From: Saxidomus purpurata
Lineage: Eukaryota; Mollusca; Bivalvia; Venerida; Veneridae
DNA: 64,000 nucleotides
Direction: 5' to 3'
Assembly (NCBI GenBank): GCA_022818135.1
Contig: JAFMSR010000007.1
Coordinates: forward strand, 28,743,356 to 28,807,355
Shown here: positions 23,790 through 36,651 of the stretch, piece by piece
How positions within the stretch are numbered: position 1 is the first letter of the stretch
Layout: each line of letters opens with the position of its first letter
Position numbers and translations under genes: made by a program
The notes under the pieces: generated by a model
Told to the model about the DNA's origin: nothing
Database searches by the model: none
Seen by the model: only the letters and a program-made list of their open reading frames with translations

Positions 23790-25525
23790 GCGGGGACGGT
23801 ATTACTTTAACGGATAAATTCACACGACATACGTGTTGAGTCTATTGAGTAAAGGCATGAATTACAAGTGTTTATTCCAGGAATAGAATACTATTGTGAT
23901 TCATAGTAGTTTATGGACATAACATGACTGCAACGTTAAGTAAATAGATCTTTAGAATTTAAGGAACACTATAATTAAAATCATAGAGTAAAAGTTTAAC
24001 AGCTATAATAACATGTGTATTGACTTAATGCGATATGAACACGAGTTGAGACTGTTATGAAATGAAGTTCTCGTGCGCTGTTGCAGCGGTAAATACTGAA
24101 AACATGAAGATCAGGGCTAGCTTCACTAAACACGTGCTAGGTAATGTTTACAAACATAGTGATTCAGAATGAAAGATATAATTCAATCCCACATTTTTTT
24201 AATAACTAAATGTACATGTTTTCATACTGAGAGCAATTGATTGATTCACAGTGATTTCGGAATATAACATGACTGCAACATAAGTCATATTATAATACTA
24301 TCACTATTGAAATATTGAGCAGAAAGGACTTGTCAGCTCAAATTTTATAGGCTACTGCGATATAAACTGGGTAAATAAAGAACAAAAAACTTTAGTAAGT
24401 ATATATTACAACGCTGTAGCTGCTATGAATACCACGTGCTTTTTGTTAATTACAATACAGAAAGCTGTTACTTACTAATATAGGTAGTACATGTAACTTA
24501 TTTTGCTTTTTATGTAAAAGTAGTGTTCTACAAGGAAAATCAAATAATGGCAACATTTGAAGTAAGGAAAGTAACAACAACAAAACAAAACAAAACAAAA
24601 CAAACAAACATACAAAAAAAACATGTTGTATATATGCAATGCATGTACATTGAAAAACTTGTTCAATGTTTTTGGCAATATTATTATTCTATAATCACTT
24701 TTTTTTAATTGTGCTGCATTAAGCATGTAATGTCAACATTTTATTTTCACTTAGTCCACGTTCCACTCGTTTGCACCGAATTGAGGCCTATCAGTACGCC
24801 ATAAACTGGACTGAGCATCCATGCTATGTACAAACCAAAGGTTGTTTGTATGGTCAGACACCAGGTTCACGATGTCGCTCATGTCTTTGGCCTGCCTAAC
24901 TTTGCTTGTAGGTTTGATTTTAAAGTATATTCGGCCATCGTATGTCCAGCGACTATCAATTCGGTTGTTTCTCCGTTCTGGTTCTAACCATTTTACAATT
25001 TGTTGGCGTATTTAGTTAAGTCCTCTGTAAAAAAGACTTTGAAAGATTCAGATTTCTCAGACTTAAATTCTTTCCTCTGGCTAAACACTCTCTGTTTTAC
25101 TAAAATGTTCAACTCAAAATGATATACTGAAGTGTATACTCAAATACTTTAAAATGTGAACACAAGATGAAGGCCAATGTCAATATAATGAAAAATGATA
25201 AGCAATTTTCACAAACCTGTGTTTCAGATTGCAAATTTGTCATGAATTTGCAATGATTCAGCGCTAAAAATGTAGTACTAAACAGGTAGTGTTTAGTTTG
25301 AACAAATTTGTGTCAGTCAGAATTTTATAACCAGTTAAATCAGCCGTGCAACCCATGGGCACAGATAGTACACAAACACTAAATGAGCCACTTAATCTGC
25401 TGCTGCAGCAGTCTAAACGCAGCTAGCCTAACAAGTCAAAATTGGAGAATGTATCTACAGTTACCAAGGCATAAATGTTATAAATTATTCAATACAAAAT
25501 GCTATGGAATGATATTTAGGTAAAA
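23790..25525. other. No gene recognised; A-rich microsatellite near 24585
   Basis: (AACAAA)n-like sequence at about 24580-24612. Opposite-strand open frames over it (24475-24726 and 24523-24708) result from low complexity. Nothing else identified. Confidence 0.5.
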
Positions 25526-25735
25526 ATTACACAATGCCTGCTTACTGTTACAATTTACTCATTGACACTGCTATTGTGCTTATTGGTACAGTCATTATGC
25601 ATGCTTGCACTTTCATCACGCTTGTTGACAATTACACAATGCCTGCTTACTGTTACAATTTACTCAATGACACTGCTATTGTGCTTATTGGTACAGTCAT
25701 TATGCATGCTTGCACTTTCATCACGCTTGTTGACA
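25526..25735. repeat. Tandem duplication of 105 bp (two copies)
   Basis: ATTACACAATGCCTGCTTAC... is repeated at 25631 with one or two mismatches. Because 105 is divisible by 3, an open frame (25534-25779, 81 codons) runs through both and gives a duplicated hydrophobic peptide. I do not regard it as a gene without other support. Confidence 0.9.
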
Positions 25736-27109
25736 ATGATACCATGATTGCTGGAAGTTACAACTTGTTTGGTGTTTAGTCCCTGATGTCTATATGGCTG
25801 AATGACAGTGCAATGTAGCGTAATGAAATATTTCAACATGCCGGGACTGTATATAAGCTTTGATATTTCAACATTGCACAGTTATAATGCTCCTAGAACA
25901 AAACACACGATGTGACCACACAAAATGAAAGATGCAATCAGCCACGTAAGCATAATGTTAATTGCAAATATGCACATCACATTTTGATACTCGTAGTTTT
26001 CGCAAAAGATAACGGATATCTCCGGCCTATGACAGACTTAATTAGCTATTGCCTAAACCGTTTCCCATCAGTTGTGTCCCTTTGTTTCAATTACTCCATT
26101 AATTAGCACATCGCCGCTGCAACCTGAACTGGTAAGTTTTATGTAGCTTTCAAGCTTTATTTACAGACAATATTTTTATTATTGGAAGAAATACATCGCC
26201 TTTTAAAAATTTTCTCGATGTCTCTTCTATACTACTGTAATAGTGGCCAAGTTCTGGTAGCAGCACACTTTGTGGCGGACACAAATTGATCACAATTGCC
26301 TAATATAACCAATCTCTCAGACGGACAGAATATGGTCAGATATACACGTTTTAACGTATTCTAGGACACCAGGGTTTGAAAGTATCAACTAAATAATTGA
26401 ACAACAACCTTTACTGATATTAAATTTATTGAGTGTGAATAAAATATATATTAGAAATCTATCTTTATTTAAATTGAGCTGTAGATATTGAAATATTAAG
26501 ATGGATCTGTTGAAATGAATTTTACATATAAATTAAACTGAGAGGAGATTTACTAAACAATTTAAATCAGTTTTATAAAGAAGTTGACACTAAGTGTCGT
26601 GAGGACTAAGTCCTATTCTATTTTCAAGACTAAGTCTTGTACGGAACTGACCTTAGAGGCCAGAACCAAACTGATCTGAAAGTAATAGCGTTGTCGTTTA
26701 TATAGACGAAATAAAGACGATGACATGAAATTCTCGTGCACCAATAAATGATTGGTTAGAAAATGCGTAACAAGTTTCAAGCTTGAAGAAATTACCTGAT
26801 AAACTTTAACCAATGAAATACATCGACACAGAATTCTTGACCAATTAAAACGTCGGCTTCATATAAGTGTTCGGCGGATACTTCAAAATGGATGCGCCCA
26901 TAACTCTCAATTACGACGATTAACATATGGAATGCAATTTAAACTAAAAGGAAAACTAGGTAAAATACCTGTCCTATTACACTACTGACAAAATTTTATC
27001 GGCATCGTTATTATAAGTGGAATAAAAAATTGACGTAGAAGACGAGTACTAGAACTGGAGAAGATTCTACAAGACCAATACAAGTTATGTTTTGTCTCAG
27101 TTGTAAAAA
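25736..27109. other. No gene recognised
   Basis: AT-rich; no motif-bearing open frame and no homology seen elsewhere in the window. Confidence 0.5.
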
Positions 27110-27690
27110 GTGTAGTGATAGTAGGTTTATAAGCCACTTCAAACAGCCTTGCTGTTGGGTTATAACCATTTAGCGACGTGGTTGAGTGTTCGACTTCAGG
27201 TCACAAGGTCCGGGGTTCGAGCCCCAGGAGGGACCTTGGTATTTTCTCACCCAGGATTTACTTTAATGGTGTCAGAAGTGTTTGACGGACTCATTCGGGG
27301 AGCATTGAGGGTCAATCTGGAGAGCTGTCTAGCTCTGAAAAGTAAAAGAGGGAGAAGTGTAGTGATTATAGGTTTATAGGCCACTTCCAACAGCCGTGCT
27401 GTTGGGTTAACCTTTTAGCGACGTGGTTGAGTGTCCGCCTTTAGATCACGAGGTCCGGGGTTTGACCCCCAGGAGGGACCTTGGTATTTCTCACCCAGGA
27501 TTTACTTTAGTAGGTTTTTTGGGCATAGTAGAGTAGTATACCGTCGGAAGTGCTATTGAGCCATTCTGCACTAGTCAATTGCAATCATTGCCTTCACACC
27601 GTAGGGGAACTCGGAATGGGAGGGGAAATTGCCGTGTTTTTAGCATCCAGCTTTCCCATGCAGGAGTTATGTTATGTGTTGTAACTGAGG
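27110..27690 (+). repeat. Two tandem tRNA-derived SINEs
   Basis: The two units start at GTGTAGTGAT (27110 and 27357). Each has an A-box-like TAGCGACGTGG (27171, 27415) and a B-box (GGTTCGAGCCC at 27214-27224; GGTTTGACCCC at 27459-27469), followed by CAGGAGGGACCTTGGTATT. The shared tail after CACCCAGGATTTACTTTA then diverges. tRNA-like head with an internal pol III promoter and an unrelated tail is SINE architecture. The start of unit 1 repeats exactly where unit 2 begins, so this is tandem duplication or insertion into a like copy. Confidence 0.8.
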
Positions 27691-27984
27691 GGCAGGAGTG
27701 TTAAAGAAGGATTTGACATTATATAAATATAGTGAAAATGAAAGTGGAAATCTGTTTGTTTTTTTAACATTATACATATTCGGATATCCACGATAATCTT
27801 TCCGGCAAATAATTATTCAAATTACGGATTACAAGACATGTATCTGTCGAAAAACCCGCGCCTTAACCCAGAAATGAGTTTTAAAAATGATGCCTGCCTT
27901 ATAAATCATTGATAACATTCAGGTTTTTCTGCAAAACGTATGCTAACATTGATGTTATCATATAGACCATAAATTAGCCTTTAA

Positions 27985-28700
27985 TTTGATGGCAGTGCTT
28001 TCAATTATTGGATCAAATAATGTTTTAGGTAATTAAATTTGGGCTACTGTTTTAGCATATGTCTCTTCAATAAACTTAAGATCTATTGCGATTTAGGTGA
28101 AAGAGCTAACGAGAAAAATGTTTTTACAATTGTAATATAATTCAGCTTGTCTCATTCGGCTAATAGACTTTCCAGGTGAGAATTCTTTTTAGTCAGAAAC
28201 AAGATAATATGCCGCATGTGCTTTATCGCTGCATTTTAGTATTAATGCTCTCAATTTGCATGTAACATGCATATGTGTAGATTAAGATATAATATTTATA
28301 AAAACTGATAGTGTACGTATTAATGTACACTGTTTAAGTATGCATTTTATAGATTGTAGACCGAGTTATATAGCAAGGTCCATCTCGTTAGACAGAATAT
28401 TACTTTAGCTGTGAGAGAATGTATGTGAATTTTGCCTTTGTTGGATTCAGTATTAGTTGAATTAGATGTAAAGCGGATGTACAAGTAGGTGTTTTACTGT
28501 TTTCATACTTTGCTCTAAATATACATTGTTTATGTGATCATTACATAAATCTAACCTTCAATTATTTTGTACGTCAAACAGATAATTTTCAACTTAAACA
28601 ATGTATGTATTATTTAAGAAATTTAAATGTGCAGAACATTTATAGAATAAAAGATGGCTTCCAAATTGGCCGCCACTTAGACTAAAATATGCAAGAAAAA
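27985..28700. repeat. Duplicated blocks A and B, joined (copy 2)
   Basis: 27985-28480 matches the right part of block A and 28500-28695 matches block B at 3745-3960. Here A and B are contiguous, which suggests the ancestral arrangement before about 2.5 kb came between them at 1256-3744. Confidence 0.8.
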
Positions 28701-28721
28701 GTTACTATATTTACATGTAGT

Positions 28722-28860
28722 ATCTGACTCAGTGGCCGAGGGGTTAAGATCTCTGTCTTGTAATCACAAAACTCTCACTAATTTAGGGCCAAGGGTTTGA
28801 GCCCGGCTACCGACCATGACTATGTGAGAAAGTTTCCTTGATCTTCCACTGAAGCAACAG
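28722..28860 (+). repeat. tRNA-derived SINE, second family
   Basis: A-box TGGCCGAGGGG (28733) and B-box GGTTTGAGCCC (28794-28804), spaced like a long-variable-arm (Leu/Ser type) tRNA, followed by a non-tRNA tail. No closed acceptor stem, so not a functional tRNA. Confidence 0.65.
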
Positions 28861-29944
28861 CCTTAGTTCGTGTTTTATTTGCAAAGATTATTTAGATTTA
28901 AATTTGCGTCTTCAGAGATTCGCGAATATGAGCGAAAAATAAACCTTTGCGAATTTAAAGCAATCTGCAATTTTGAAAGGGAATCAATCGCAGGTTCTTT
29001 TTTCAGTATCGGAAATGGACTGATGCAAATTCAAATCGTTCCATACTCTCTAACACGAAAAGTTCAAAGCTTTAAATATCACTTCTGAAGTTCAGCAGGA
29101 AATGTAGAAGAAATTGAAAGCTTTTTTCTCTCTATTATTGATGAAAGAAAGTAAAAAAGAAGATCTACATCTCTTTTGTTTGAATTTTGGGACGACAGCC
29201 TACAAGAGGTCTCTTTTCGTCTAAAAATTTACTTTGCATTATCAAGGCGTGGATTGTGGGATGTTCACAAATTTTTAACGCGAAGCTGTTGCTTTTCCTG
29301 TTTGCTGCAAATCCAACAGTATACTCACGCCATACATAGTCCTTCAAATGAATCGACCACTAAGTTAGTTAGTAGATGTTTTTGAGTGTGGTTGGTTGGT
29401 AACTTTACTGACGAAGAGTTCAATAAATGTTGTTTGGTTTGGCCTAGTATTAAAAGAAACTGAAAACAAAACTGAAAACAAAGTCATATAGCGGAATAAT
29501 TGGTTTCACACATACTTCCAGTGCTTTGGTACGCTGGCTTCTGTCTCGACCCCTGACAGCAAATGATGCTTCTTCATGCTCTGATACTGGCCTCAATTCT
29601 TTGAACAACAAACATCACACTGATACGCTTTTTCACAAACACAAATACAACGTGGCAGTACATAAACTGCTTAAGACGTTTCATTACAATTGTGAAGACC
29701 CATTTTCTATTTCTAGTCCTCAAACAAAACTGCTTAACTTTTCAAGCTGGAATTAAAACGCAGGAGGCTGAAATCAGTCTTCTGTCATGGCGTGAATTTG
29801 GTGGCGTTAGATCTGGATGGGCATGCTGATTTACTTCCGGAAAAATCGAAACAAATTACCTGTATTTATGATTTTAACAACTGATTTTATAACATTAATT
29901 GAGAAATATCAACAATGAAGCTCATAAATGATCTGATGGTAGTC
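28861..29944. other. No gene recognised
   Basis: Open frames of 60-76 codons occur on both strands (28870-29088, 29176-29385, 29526-29756) without recognisable motifs. Confidence 0.45.
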
Positions 29945-30444
29945 NNNNNNNNNNNNNNNNNNNNNNNNNNNNNNNNNNNNNNNNNNNNNNNNNNNNNNNN
30001 NNNNNNNNNNNNNNNNNNNNNNNNNNNNNNNNNNNNNNNNNNNNNNNNNNNNNNNNNNNNNNNNNNNNNNNNNNNNNNNNNNNNNNNNNNNNNNNNNNNN
30101 NNNNNNNNNNNNNNNNNNNNNNNNNNNNNNNNNNNNNNNNNNNNNNNNNNNNNNNNNNNNNNNNNNNNNNNNNNNNNNNNNNNNNNNNNNNNNNNNNNNN
30201 NNNNNNNNNNNNNNNNNNNNNNNNNNNNNNNNNNNNNNNNNNNNNNNNNNNNNNNNNNNNNNNNNNNNNNNNNNNNNNNNNNNNNNNNNNNNNNNNNNNN
30301 NNNNNNNNNNNNNNNNNNNNNNNNNNNNNNNNNNNNNNNNNNNNNNNNNNNNNNNNNNNNNNNNNNNNNNNNNNNNNNNNNNNNNNNNNNNNNNNNNNNN
30401 NNNNNNNNNNNNNNNNNNNNNNNNNNNNNNNNNNNNNNNNNNNN
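29945..30444. other. Assembly gap (500 N)
   Basis: Exactly 500 unknown bases, a conventional scaffold-gap length; its real size and content are unknown. Confidence 1.
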
Positions 30445-31323
30445 TTAGCATAAAATTAATATATCTATATTTTGTAGTTGTTTAATGGAAAACGGAAAAT
30501 GTGTTGTCTAAAATTTGTATATAACTTTAATGTTTCTGGCACCTTTTACTTTTAATTATACTGTTACAAATCGAAATATCTACACATAAAAGTTAATTAT
30601 ATTTCAATAATTATTGCACTCTATGGGCGCCGCCATCTTATCTGTCATTCCTACATTATTTTGCTACGCCCTTTGTTATTGGTTAAAATTCAACGGTGTC
30701 TTATTCCATTGGATTGTTAGGACCCAATATCTATTTGTTTATATGAACATGTGTTTATGCACAAACGTTTCCCTCTATATATACCCGTGTATTACTGTTA
30801 TTAAATTGGAAATGTTTTACCGGTCATACCGGTAAGCCATCGAAGCATACGAGCTTATTCTCTCAATTAAATATTTACTTCTTGCAAGACTCTAGTACAA
30901 TTTATGTTTTTAATATCGGTTTAGTGTCGAGACCATACAGCGAACGTTTTATTTATACGTGTTCACCTCTACAGGTACCTTTCTTAGGTAGTACCATCTC
31001 TCATATTTCTGATATGACACAATATTATTATGTATTATCTTGCCTTCTAGTACCTATTTAGGCAGTAGTACATTCATACATGGTACTCATGAACCAAGAT
31101 GTAAGGATTTTGCAGGCGAAACATGACTGTTTTAGCCTGTAAATCCTGTACACAACATATTTCCACATTTCAGGCTAAATTTTGTAAATGAAAATCGGAA
31201 GCCGTACATTAAAAAACCAATATGAAAATACAAACCAGCAGCCCGGTATTTGAACACTTTTATACAAAATCGAACCTATAAGACAATAAAGGTATGCAGC
31301 TCCAGTAACTATAAATACTGTAC
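30445..31323. other. Upstream flank of gypsy element, possible LTR remains
   Basis: Contains TGTTAGGACCC at about 30715, a TATATATA box near 30775 and ATTAAA near 30800, which would suit a 5' LTR. No second LTR exists to compare because the element is cut off at about 35736. Treat the LTR idea as weak. Confidence 0.25.
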
Positions 31324-32912
31324 ATGCGCCTGTACCGTATCGTATTGTTCGTACGAAGAACAAATGTAAATACACTTGTGTATACACAACGGGTACACAT
31401 GTGTCCAGATGTTAAACCATCTGTAAATGACAGAGAAGGAAATATGTACCCTTCTCAAGCAAACGAACCTACTCAATTTCAAGATGGAATGCAAAACACC
31501 TCGCTTATCTTACCATCTTTTCATACTTTGCATGGTAAGGAAATTAAGCCAGATAAGTTTGATAGAAAAACCAGCGAATGGCCGGATTAAATTGTTCATT
31601 TCGAGCAAGTGACTAACTGGACTAGATGGGATGACGAGCAAAAGCTGAATATTGCGCATTGCAAGGTTTGGGGCGAATACTTCAAAGCCCGATTATGCCG
31701 AATTAGAAGAGACAACTCCGTCGTCCTTATTATGAGAGGACCAAGGAGCGTCCCTTATATAAAAAATCTAAAAACAGACTGCCGCTTTGACGATTTACAA
31801 AAGATGTTATCCTCTTTGCTTGTCCAGCAATTAGATAAAAAATTGTCCGAAAAACTGTCTCAGATACAAAGTAATTCCCAAAACGGATTTTCGTAACCCT
31901 AGTATGACAAATCCTGCGCCACAATAATAGGTTCGGTCCTAGACATCACTCTGATAGGAAATCAAACAGAGATATTGTCTGTGGATTTTGTCACAAGAAA
32001 GGTCACATTGAATCACGACGTTTTTATAACCCAGCAGCGACTCGACACCGGCAGAATCATTAAAACCACAGGATTCTCAGACAAGACAAGGTTACGGGTA
32101 AGCTCCCCGAGGACACAATAATACTAGTCACGCACAGACTCAGTGTAATCAAGGAAACTAATGCAGACAAATGCGGCCGAAAATTCAGCCAAACTTGTTT
32201 CAAAAAGGCCAGTAAATAAAATTCATGGAAGGTGTTATTGTTTCTTAAATATGTTTGTAAATACCTGTTTACCAGAAATTGTCATTACTTCTCCCGAAAA
32301 TATACAATGCGATAGTGGATGCACGTAAGCAAGTATAGAATGTAGGACACCCTACATGTCAAATAGAGTCAAGGTCGACTTATACTCTAAGCGAAGGTTA
32401 TTCAACAAGCACGAGCGATGAAACTCTAAATGCTCAAAAGGTGACTGAAAACACTATGTTTTCGAACTCAAGTACACTATTCTGACGGAAATGCAGTCAT
32501 AGACGCACGTGAAAATGTGAATGTTGCCGCAGTTCAAAATCTGATGATAGAATCCATATGACAGAGAAATTGACTAGTGTAGATAATGAGGATTGAACAG
32601 GTTCAAAATATGAATTTAAAAGTTGCTTGGTTGGAAGTTTGAATGATGTCGAGGTCAACTGTTGTTCAGAACGTAACAACACAGATGAGGGATACTCACG
32701 AAAGTTTCAAAATGAGAGCTTGGCTATAAGTCAAAATGAGGCAAATACAATAAAAAAATGAAGACAATGAAGAGCCAGACTCAAATGCTCATTTGACCAA
32801 ATACAGAGTGGGATAATTGACACTGGCAGTACTGTATCAATGTTATCAAGCAAAGCTTATGATGGAGTGCAGAATTAGCCAAAACTAATACTGTCACAAG
32901 AGTGACGAATTA

Positions 32913-33561
32913 TACCCCCACAATACAGCTTTGTCACAGAAGTATGGCAACCATAAGAAAGGAATGGCCACAAGGACATAGAGTTGAGTTATTATAGTTG
33001 AGTTATTATCCGGAAACTGTTTTACATTACAGTTCAGAGTCACTGTGACCTTGACCTTTGACCTACTGACCCTAAAGTCGAACTTGACATGTATTTGATG
33101 ATGTTACAGCTGTGTACCGAAAACTATTTAAATCGGTCAAGCCTTTCATGAGTTATCATCCGGAAACTGTTTTACAGTTCAGAGTCACTGTGACCTTGAC
33201 CTTTGACCTACTGACCCCAAAGTCGAACATGACCTGTATTTCATAAAGTTGCACGTGTGTACCAAATTTTTTAAATCGGTCAAGCCTTTCACGAGTTATC
33301 ATCCGGAAACTGTTGTACAGTTCAGAGTCACTGTGACCTTGACCTTTGACCTACTGACCCAAAAGTCGAACATGACCTGTATTTTATGAAGTTGCACGTG
33401 TGTACCGAACATTATTCAAAAGGGTAAAGTTGTTCATGAGTTATCATCCGGAAACCATGAAAACCAACAGACCGACCGACAAACAAACCGACAAACCGAC
33501 AAACAAACCGACAAGCTCACTCCTATATACCCCCCCCCCCAAACTTCGTTTTGTAGGGGTA
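32913..33561. mobile_element. 649-bp MITE with TA duplication, inside gypsy pol
   Basis: Ends are TACCCCCACAATACAG and, reversed, TACCCCTACAAAACGAAG, with TA on both sides (32911-32912, 33562-33563). Internal units start GAGTTATCATCCGGAAAC at about 33001, 33150, 33293 and 33438 (period 143-149 bp) and carry GTGACCTTGACCTTTGACC. Near the right end are ACAAACCGAC repeats and a C-run. Protease sequence lies to the left and gypsy sequence resumes at the right (ETLFLANGTFL), so it inserted into the element. Confidence 0.8.
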
Positions 33562-33734
33562 TAATAAGACCCAGTCAATGAAACTTTATTTTTAGCAAAT
33601 GGTACTTTTCTACAAATAAAGGATACTTGCAAACTTGTATTTCAAATTGAGCATATTCCTGTTAGCTTGAAAGATATTGTTGCTAATATTGATGAAACAG
33701 AAGGTATACTTAGTGTATACTAATCTATTTTAGC

Positions 33735-33905
33735 TCGATTGTGAAGAAAGCTTGTAGCTTATCGAGTCACTCTCGAGTCCGCTTCCTGGAAAAACCAGTT
33801 CTGGTGTCATATGAGGAGGTCCGGTCGTGACCCCAGTGGGGCTCGAACCCGCAACCTCCGGGATGAAGCGGCAGACACCTTAACCTCTACACCACCGCTT
33901 CCCTA
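33735..33905 (-). repeat. tRNA-derived SINE, third family (minus strand), inside gypsy pol
   Basis: On the minus strand, GCGGTGGTGTAGAGGTTAA (A-box region, 33880-33898) and GGGTTCGAGCCCC (B-box, 33838-33850) are followed by a tail ending CTCGATAAGC. The gypsy-like flanks on either side indicate insertion. Confidence 0.75.
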
Positions 33906-35736
33906 GGTATATTTGGCCTTGGTTGTGATGTTAGTTTAAAAATCCAAAACACTTAACTTGGTAAACTTCACACATATCTTAGGGTATGTTGTGCCAGAGT
34001 ACTAATATCAGAGCCTATGGTAATCCCGGCCTAGTCTGGAATGTTCTTACCTGCGCAAATAAGTTGCAACTACACAAACAAAGTAAATATGTTAGATCCT
34101 TCAAGAGAAATTATCATTAAATGAATCTACATTGCCCATTCATTAGTAGATACATGACTGTGATCATGACCTCCCTTTGTCGATATGAACACCAATGAGT
34201 CTCTTTTTAAGATTAGAAAAATACTGTTACGGGCAATATTGACAATATGACTCCAGTAGCAAAACAATGATCGGTAAATTAGACTTCGTCGGATCATAGT
34301 TCGAATAGCACTCTGCAATTGTTCACTCAATTTCTAGATATGTTTATAGGACCTGGTGGTAAATAAAGGCAAACAGATACACATGTTTTGCAGTACATTT
34401 TATTTACACTGGAAATGCTAAGCCAGTTCAATGTACATGTAAATCAGGAAGAATACCCTTACATTTACAAAGGGTTGTTGATGAGGCAATTGACAAAATG
34501 TTAGAGAATAATATAGTCTAACCTTGTCATTCCCCTAAGTCTTGTGGTATTTAAAGATAATACCTTCAGATTTTGTATAGACTGAAGGGCCTTGAAACCA
34601 GGTACTTTGTTTGAAGCATATCCTTTGACCAGGACTGATGAAACACTAGATAGACTAGCAAATGGCTACTTCTACCATTGTCTAGATTTAGCTTCATAAT
34701 ACTTGCAATTAATGAGTTTAATGCACCTAAAGCTAGGTTCAGAATTTCATTACGTGGACAGTTTATGTTAAAAGTTGCCCAATTTGGGTTGAGAAATGGC
34801 CTTGATTCTTTCCAGCGTTTAATGGTGGCAGTTTTAGCGGGGTTAGGCTTTGATAAAGTACTATTATCTCTTGATGATGTAAGCATTATAGGCAAAACTT
34901 TTTGATAAGTCACCTGAAAATCTGACACTTGTTTAATTTAGGTATAGATAGGATAATTCAAAATTATACCTAGCAAATGTAAACTGTTTCATCTAAAATA
35001 GTTTTTGTAGGTCAAGTTAGGGTATAACATCCGACCCTTCACAAATAAGCTGTATTGAAAAATGGCTCATACCTGAAATAACACGAATTTTAATCTTACA
35101 ACAGCAGAATGATAAAACATTTGGCAGAGACTTTTCCTCTCACAAGACTGACAAAGGAGAAAGAAAAATTTTAATTGGGAGAAGCGGAGCAAGTACCTTT
35201 TGAACAATAAAAAGCATCTGTGACAACCCCACCATTACTCAGTTTTCTAGATGAAGATGATGGAAAAATTAATTCTGGATACAGATTTCTGGCATGTTAT
35301 CTCAAGGGAAAACTGCCACGAAAAGGTCATACCAAATGGCAGTAAAACATTTAATAATGCTCAACAAAATTATTGTGTCACAAAGCGTGAACTTTTAGCT
35401 GAGGTACACTTTGTAGAAGATTATAAACATTACCAGTTAGGAAGAAACTAACTTATACTGTGACGGATACTATCATAACCTATGTTTTATTACAGTTACG
35501 GTCCCCCGCACAATTGCATACTAACCAAGAGAGACATTTTGAATCCCGTTTATATTTTGCAATGTGTGTGACATTTTGGAAATTGAAAAAACACCATCAT
35601 GAGCATATAATGCAAAATATAATGAGATGATAGGAAGATGCAATCAAACTCTCGTTCAGATGGTGACTACTCTTGTTTCATCTGAATTGGGATGATCATC
35701 TCCCATATGTCATGGCAGCCTATAGGGCCACTGAAT

Positions 35737-35815
35737 TTCAAGCACGGCTCTGGTCCGTAGGTGCGGAAGCATACAGTGCTGTTACCCTGTATAACAAAAG
35801 TGTAAAAGGTATGCG
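35737..35815 (+). pseudogene. Short GNAT exon-2 fragment abutting the gypsy integrase
   Basis: GCATACAGTGCTGTTACCCTG then TATAACAAAAGT resembles the YSITALYNGK region of the GNAT genes and is closest to the block C fragments (TACAGTGTTGTAGCCCTACA). The reading YSAVTLYNKSVKG continues in frame from the integrase AAYRATE motif. Only about 80 bases match, so this could be chance, but the position in the motif and its nearness to other GNAT copies favour homology. Confidence 0.5.
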
Positions 35816-36647
35816 TACAGTTCATGTATGTTAGTCCAAAATCCTGAGTTATTTTTTTTTTTTTTGTTATTCATGTTTTTATCACAGTGAGAAAGTCCCC
35901 GGTTTTTAGCCAAATGTCGAAGTAAGTTGATGTTAACGTTTACGTTTTAGTTTAAATCAGAAAGATATGATAAAAGAAATTATCAGTGCAAAAAAGTACT
36001 AGATATTTGCTTCAGATTTTGATTTCATTTTTCATCCATCAAACAATGAACTTTATACGACATCACTAATATAAAGTTGCTACAAATATAAACCGATTCA
36101 AAAGAGTATTGTCCAGTTTAGCGTAAACACGACCCTTCCTACCTCGACTGACATTTTGAAATTAATATTGGCAGTTTATTTCGGAGGATTGAAATCTAGT
36201 TCTGGTCTTCGTTATGTAAATTGCTCGCCTATAAATAATCAAAATACTGTTAAAAGGAGCATTGAATACTAAGAAAAAAGACCAGAAATTACGAAATATT
36301 TAGCGCTCATTATGGTGATTCTGCTTACATCCGTCCGTCTGAAGAGTCTTCACGTAATTAAACTATACTTTGAGCTACAAGATGATATTTTTTTTTGTAA
36401 TTTCAGCAACCAAAGTTGCTCGTTTATTATCCCCGTCATCATGGAGAGTGGGGTCGGAGAGCCATCCCTACTACTCCTTACAAAAGTTATATACATATAA
36501 ATCAACAGATTACAAAAGAAAAAGAGCTAATTTTGAGACCTGGTCAGAAACACTATTGATTTAACTGGCGGTTTTTTTTTCTGACATAGAACAATACATG
36601 TTGATATAATTTTTAAGCTTACTGTCCTAATAAACCTGTTGGCAGTC
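35816..36647. other. No gene recognised
   Basis: A polypyrimidine tract and AG at about 36388-36406 is followed by 53 open codons, but no partner exon or motif is seen. T-run near 35852. Confidence 0.45.
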
Positions 36648-36651
36648 TTAA

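Larger units (their letters stand above)
31324..35736 (+). pseudogene. Ty3/gypsy retrotransposon gag-pol, decayed
   Basis: Domains appear in canonical order. Gag: 31440-31900, with PDKFDRKTSEWPD and TNWTRWDDEQKL. Zinc knuckle: 31980-32021, CGFCHKKGHIESR with the last Cys now Arg (CGT). Aspartic protease: DTGS at 32819-32830. Reverse transcriptase: 34385-34925, with RFCID, a YFYHCLDLAS-type motif, FQRLM and SLDD at 34867-34878. RNase H: 35200-35455, with ELLAEVHF. Integrase tail: 35600-35736, with NQTL and GWDDHLPYVMAAYRATE. Protease-before-RT-before-integrase order defines Ty3/gypsy. The RT active-site Tyr is Ser (TCT for TAT). Multiple stops and shifts, most of the integrase and both LTRs missing or unrecognised. 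It is interrupted by a MITE (32913-33561) and a SINE (33735-33905). Confidence 0.88.

Noticed and set aside
25534..25779. 81-codon frame with internally repeated hydrophobic peptide
   Set aside because: Created by a 105-bp tandem duplication; no start context, homologue or other support.
28722..28860. Functional Leu/Ser-type tRNA
   Set aside because: No closed acceptor stem and the sequence continues into a SINE-like tail.
29909..30451. Open frames across the N run
   Set aside because: Artefact of the 500-base assembly gap.
36388..36564. Possible terminal exon (polypyrimidine-AG followed by 53 codons)
   Set aside because: No upstream exon, no recognisable domain and no paralogous copy in the window.
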